A stretch of DNA of 6,307 nt from Pseudomonadota bacterium (GTDB taxonomy: Bacteria > Pseudomonadota > Gammaproteobacteria > Burkholderiales > Sulfuriferulaceae). Under the pieces are notes generated by a model. It saw nothing but the letters and a program-made list of their open reading frames with translations. It searched no databases and was not told the origin of the DNA. The stretch lies in the NCBI GenBank assembly GCA_021790625.1, contig JAJYGL010000275.1, positions 1 to 6,307 of the forward strand, in the 5' to 3' direction. The position numbers were made by a program, and so were the translations under genes. Below are positions 4,310-6,307 of this stretch, in pieces (position 1 is the first letter of the stretch; each line of letters opens with the position of its first letter).

Positions 4310-6307
4310 TCAAGGGTGAACGGTGGTGGATACGGTCATGATGCTCACTTCAACCGCGTGATGCTGACGATCGTCTGTCAGCGGAATATTTGTGTCAGGG
4401 CTAAGGTTGCCATCCACGGTTACAGATAGCACACTGACAGACATTGGTGGCGTGTGTGCCGCTTCAACGCGCGTGACGGTAATGTGGTAGAACGTCTCGC
4501 GATAACGATAATGAATCTTGTATGAATTCCAGTGGGCAGGAATGCAAGGTGCCATGCGCAGATGGTCTACTTCCAGATGCAAGCCCAGCAGTGTTTCCAC
4601 AGTCAGCCGGTACATCCAGCCTGCTGCGCCGGTATACCATGTCCAGCCGCCCCGACCGGTGTGCGGCGCTGCGGCGTAAATATCCGCACTCATCACGTAG
4701 GGTTCGACCTTGTAGCGTTCGATCGTTTCGGCCCGGCTGCCATGGTTGATCGGATTCAGCATGGCGTATAACTCCCAGGCGCGCGCTGAGTCGTCCAGCA
4801 TGGCAAACGCCATGGCGGCCCAGATTGCCGCGTGGGTATATTGCCCACCGTTTTCGCGTACCCCCGGGACATAACCTTTGATATATCCGGGTTCAAGTGC
4901 GGAGGTGTCAAAAGGTGGTGCCAGCAACTGGATGATTTGCGCATCACGTCGCACCAATCGTTGATCGACTGCCGCCATGGCCTGCCGCGCGCGCACGCGT
5001 TCGCCGCCACCGGAAATGGTTGCCCAACTCTGGCTGATCGAATCGATTTGACATTCTTCGTTCTCGATTGAACCCAAGGGTGTGCCGTTATCAAACCAGG
5101 CGCGCCGATACCAGCCGCCATCCCAGGCATGCGCCTCGATATTGGCGCGCAACAGCATCGCTTGTCTGCTGCACGTGTCGGCAAATACTGTATCCCCGCG
5201 TTTGTCTGCCAAACCCGCAAACAACTGAAGATTTTCATACAGAAACCAGGCCAGCCAGACACTTTCGCCCCGCCCCTCGTGGCCAACCAGATTCATGCCG
5301 TCGTTCCAGTCACCGCCACCCATCAGCGGCAGTTGATGGATGCCGAACGTCAGCCCATGCTTGATGGCCCGCACGCAATGTTCATACAGGCTGGCCGTTT
5401 CGACGGAACGCTGTGGTTGGTCGTAGTACGCTTCCTGTTCCAGATCCAGACTGCGGCCCTCAAGAAAATTTACAGACTCGTCCAAAATGCCGGTATCGCC
5501 TGTTGTGAGCACGTAATGGCAGCAGGTGTATGGGAGCCACAGATAATCGTCGGAGAAATGGGTGCGCACACCCTGTCCATTGGGCGGGTGCCACCAGTGT
5601 TGCACGTCACCCGGTTGAAACTGCCGCCCGGCGCAGCGGATCAACTGTTCGCGTGCAAGCCAAGGCGTGGTGTGCAACAGTGCCATGCTGTCCTGTAACT
5701 GATCACGGAAACCGTAAGCACCGCCCGACTGATAATAACCGCTGCGCCCCCACAGTCTACTGGAAAGTGTCTGATACACCAGCCAGCCGTTTGTCAGCAC
5801 GTCCAGTGCCGGATCGGGTGTTTCCACATGGACGGCACCCAGCGTATGGTTCCAGTAGCCCCAAACCGCTTCCAGCGCCTGCTTTGCGTGCGCCGGTTCG
5901 GCGAAGCGCTGGATGAGCGACCGGGCTTCATCGTTATTGCTGCCCGCCCCGAAAACAAACACAATTTCGCATGTCTCTCCTTCGGCCAGTCCAATCTGTG
6001 TCTGCAACGCGGCACAAGGGTCAAGACCTGCCCCGGTCCTGCCTGACAAGCGCTTGCGGCGCATGGCTGCCGGGTTGGTCAACGAGCCGTTACGGCCAAT
6101 GAATTCGGTACGGTTTCCGCTCAAAGCGCGCGCCGACCCGCCAGACTGCGTACTGCTGACATGCGCAAAAACCACCCGATCAGCGCATTCGCGGCCATAG
6201 GCATTGTGGGCAAACAGCCCTCCGCTGAGCGTATCCGCCTCGGTCACAATGTGCATCAGATTGGCATGCCGCCATTCGCCTAACACCAGCTCCCAGTATC
6301 CAGTCAA
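4310..6307 (-). CDS. ndvB: Cyclic beta-1,2-glucan synthase-type protein, C-terminal GH94 part (5'-truncated by window edge)
   Basis: The frame is open to the right edge, so these 665 residues are the C-terminal part of a longer protein. The TTG codon at the edge is not a credible start. The sequence matches the glycosyltransferase-36 / GH94 phosphorylase-like region of cyclic beta-1,2-glucan synthases (NdvB/Cgs), inner-membrane enzymes of nearly 3,000 residues that build periplasmic cyclic glucan. Signatures include the N-terminal beta-sandwich part (HIVTEADTLSGGLFAHNAYG, then GNRTEFIGRNGSL, GLDPCAALQTQIGL), GFRDQLQD at 199-206 and GGDWNDGMN at 331-339. In characterised GH94 enzymes the first Asp of DWND (D333 here) is the general acid. 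RENGGQYTHAAIW puts a likely phosphate-site His at 492, and WTWYTGAAGWMYR carries the TG pair at 559-560. The C-terminus (VDG...IPLTDD) looks complete. In the synthases this part is linked to control of glucan chain length. A stand-alone GH94 phosphorylase cannot be excluded without the upstream sequence. Confidence 0.88.
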   Translation of the reverse strand: MTGYWELVLGEWRHANLMHIVTEADTLSGGLFAHNAYGRECADRVVFAHVSSTQSGGSARALSGNRTEFIGRNGSLTNPAAMRRKRLSGRTGAGLDPCAALQTQIGLAEGETCEIVFVFGAGSNNDEARSLIQRFAEPAHAKQALEAVWGYWNHTLGAVHVETPDPALDVLTNGWLVYQTLSSRLWGRSGYYQSGGAYGFRDQLQDSMALLHTTPWLAREQLIRCAGRQFQPGDVQHWWHPPNGQGVRTHFSDDYLWLPYTCCHYVLTTGDTGILDESVNFLEGRSLDLEQEAYYDQPQRSVETASLYEHCVRAIKHGLTFGIHQLPLMGGGDWNDGMNLVGHEGRGESVWLAWFLYENLQLFAGLADKRGDTVFADTCSRQAMLLRANIEAHAWDGGWYRRAWFDNGTPLGSIENEECQIDSISQSWATISGGGERVRARQAMAAVDQRLVRRDAQIIQLLAPPFDTSALEPGYIKGYVPGVRENGGQYTHAAIWAAMAFAMLDDSARAWELYAMLNPINHGSRAETIERYKVEPYVMSADIYAAAPHTGRGGWTWYTGAAGWMYRLTVETLLGLHLEVDHLRMAPCIPAHWNSYKIHYRYRETFYHITVTRVEAAHTPPMSVSVLSVTVDGNLSPDTNIPLTDDRQHHAVEVSIMTVSTTVHP

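Noticed and set aside
4083..4319. 78-codon plus-strand frame
   Set aside because: It covers the DUF3096 gene in antisense and overlaps the cyclase start. The product is polar, low-complexity Asn/Gln-rich sequence with no family resemblance.
5129..5698. 189-codon plus-strand frame inside the glucan synthase gene
   Set aside because: The minus-strand GH94 sequence is continuous and conserved through the whole interval, so this is antisense shadow.

Overview
The window is bacterial, moderately GC-rich and densely coded. It reads like an accessory or stress and envelope region of a Gram-negative proteobacterium. A betaproteobacterium is my best guess, from the style of the Crp-like regulator, the DUF1003 and DUF3096 proteins and the cyclic-glucan-synthase-type enzyme. 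That placement is an inference, not something a marker gene shows.

Left part (1-1807): after an unassigned 198-base edge, a minus-strand Crp/Fnr-type regulator (199-993) is divergent from a two-helix DUF1003 membrane protein. The DUF1003 gene most likely starts at a GTG at 1175. About 180 bases of intergenic DNA with short direct repeats and a plausible minus-strand promoter lie between them.

Middle (1808-2345): a degenerate zone. It holds a HicA-like toxin reading frame (1910-2167, minus) that keeps the N-terminal fold and the GxHH motif but loses the family's C-terminal helix. No HicB partner is present. A perfect 14-bp tandem duplication and GC-rich hairpins sit in and near its 3' end. 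Upstream of it is a striking compound palindrome (2187-2218) that looks like an operator. A hairpin next to it may terminate the operon arriving from the right.

Right part (2346-6307): a tight minus-strand cluster read right to left. First is the 3' end of a large cyclic beta-1,2-glucan-synthase (NdvB/Cgs)-type protein, covering its GH94 phosphorylase-like region and running off the right edge. After 14 bases comes a 52-residue DUF3096 membrane miniprotein with a strong ribosome-binding site. After another 45 bases comes a 581-residue REC-PAS-PAS-GGDEF response regulator with an intact diguanylate cyclase active site and I-site. The spacing suggests co-transcription, which would tie an envelope or periplasmic glucan enzyme to c-di-GMP output.

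I found no RNA gene, CRISPR array or intact mobile element. The points most worth a second look are the orphan HicA remnant with its elaborate palindrome, and the linkage of glucan synthase, DUF3096 and diguanylate cyclase.
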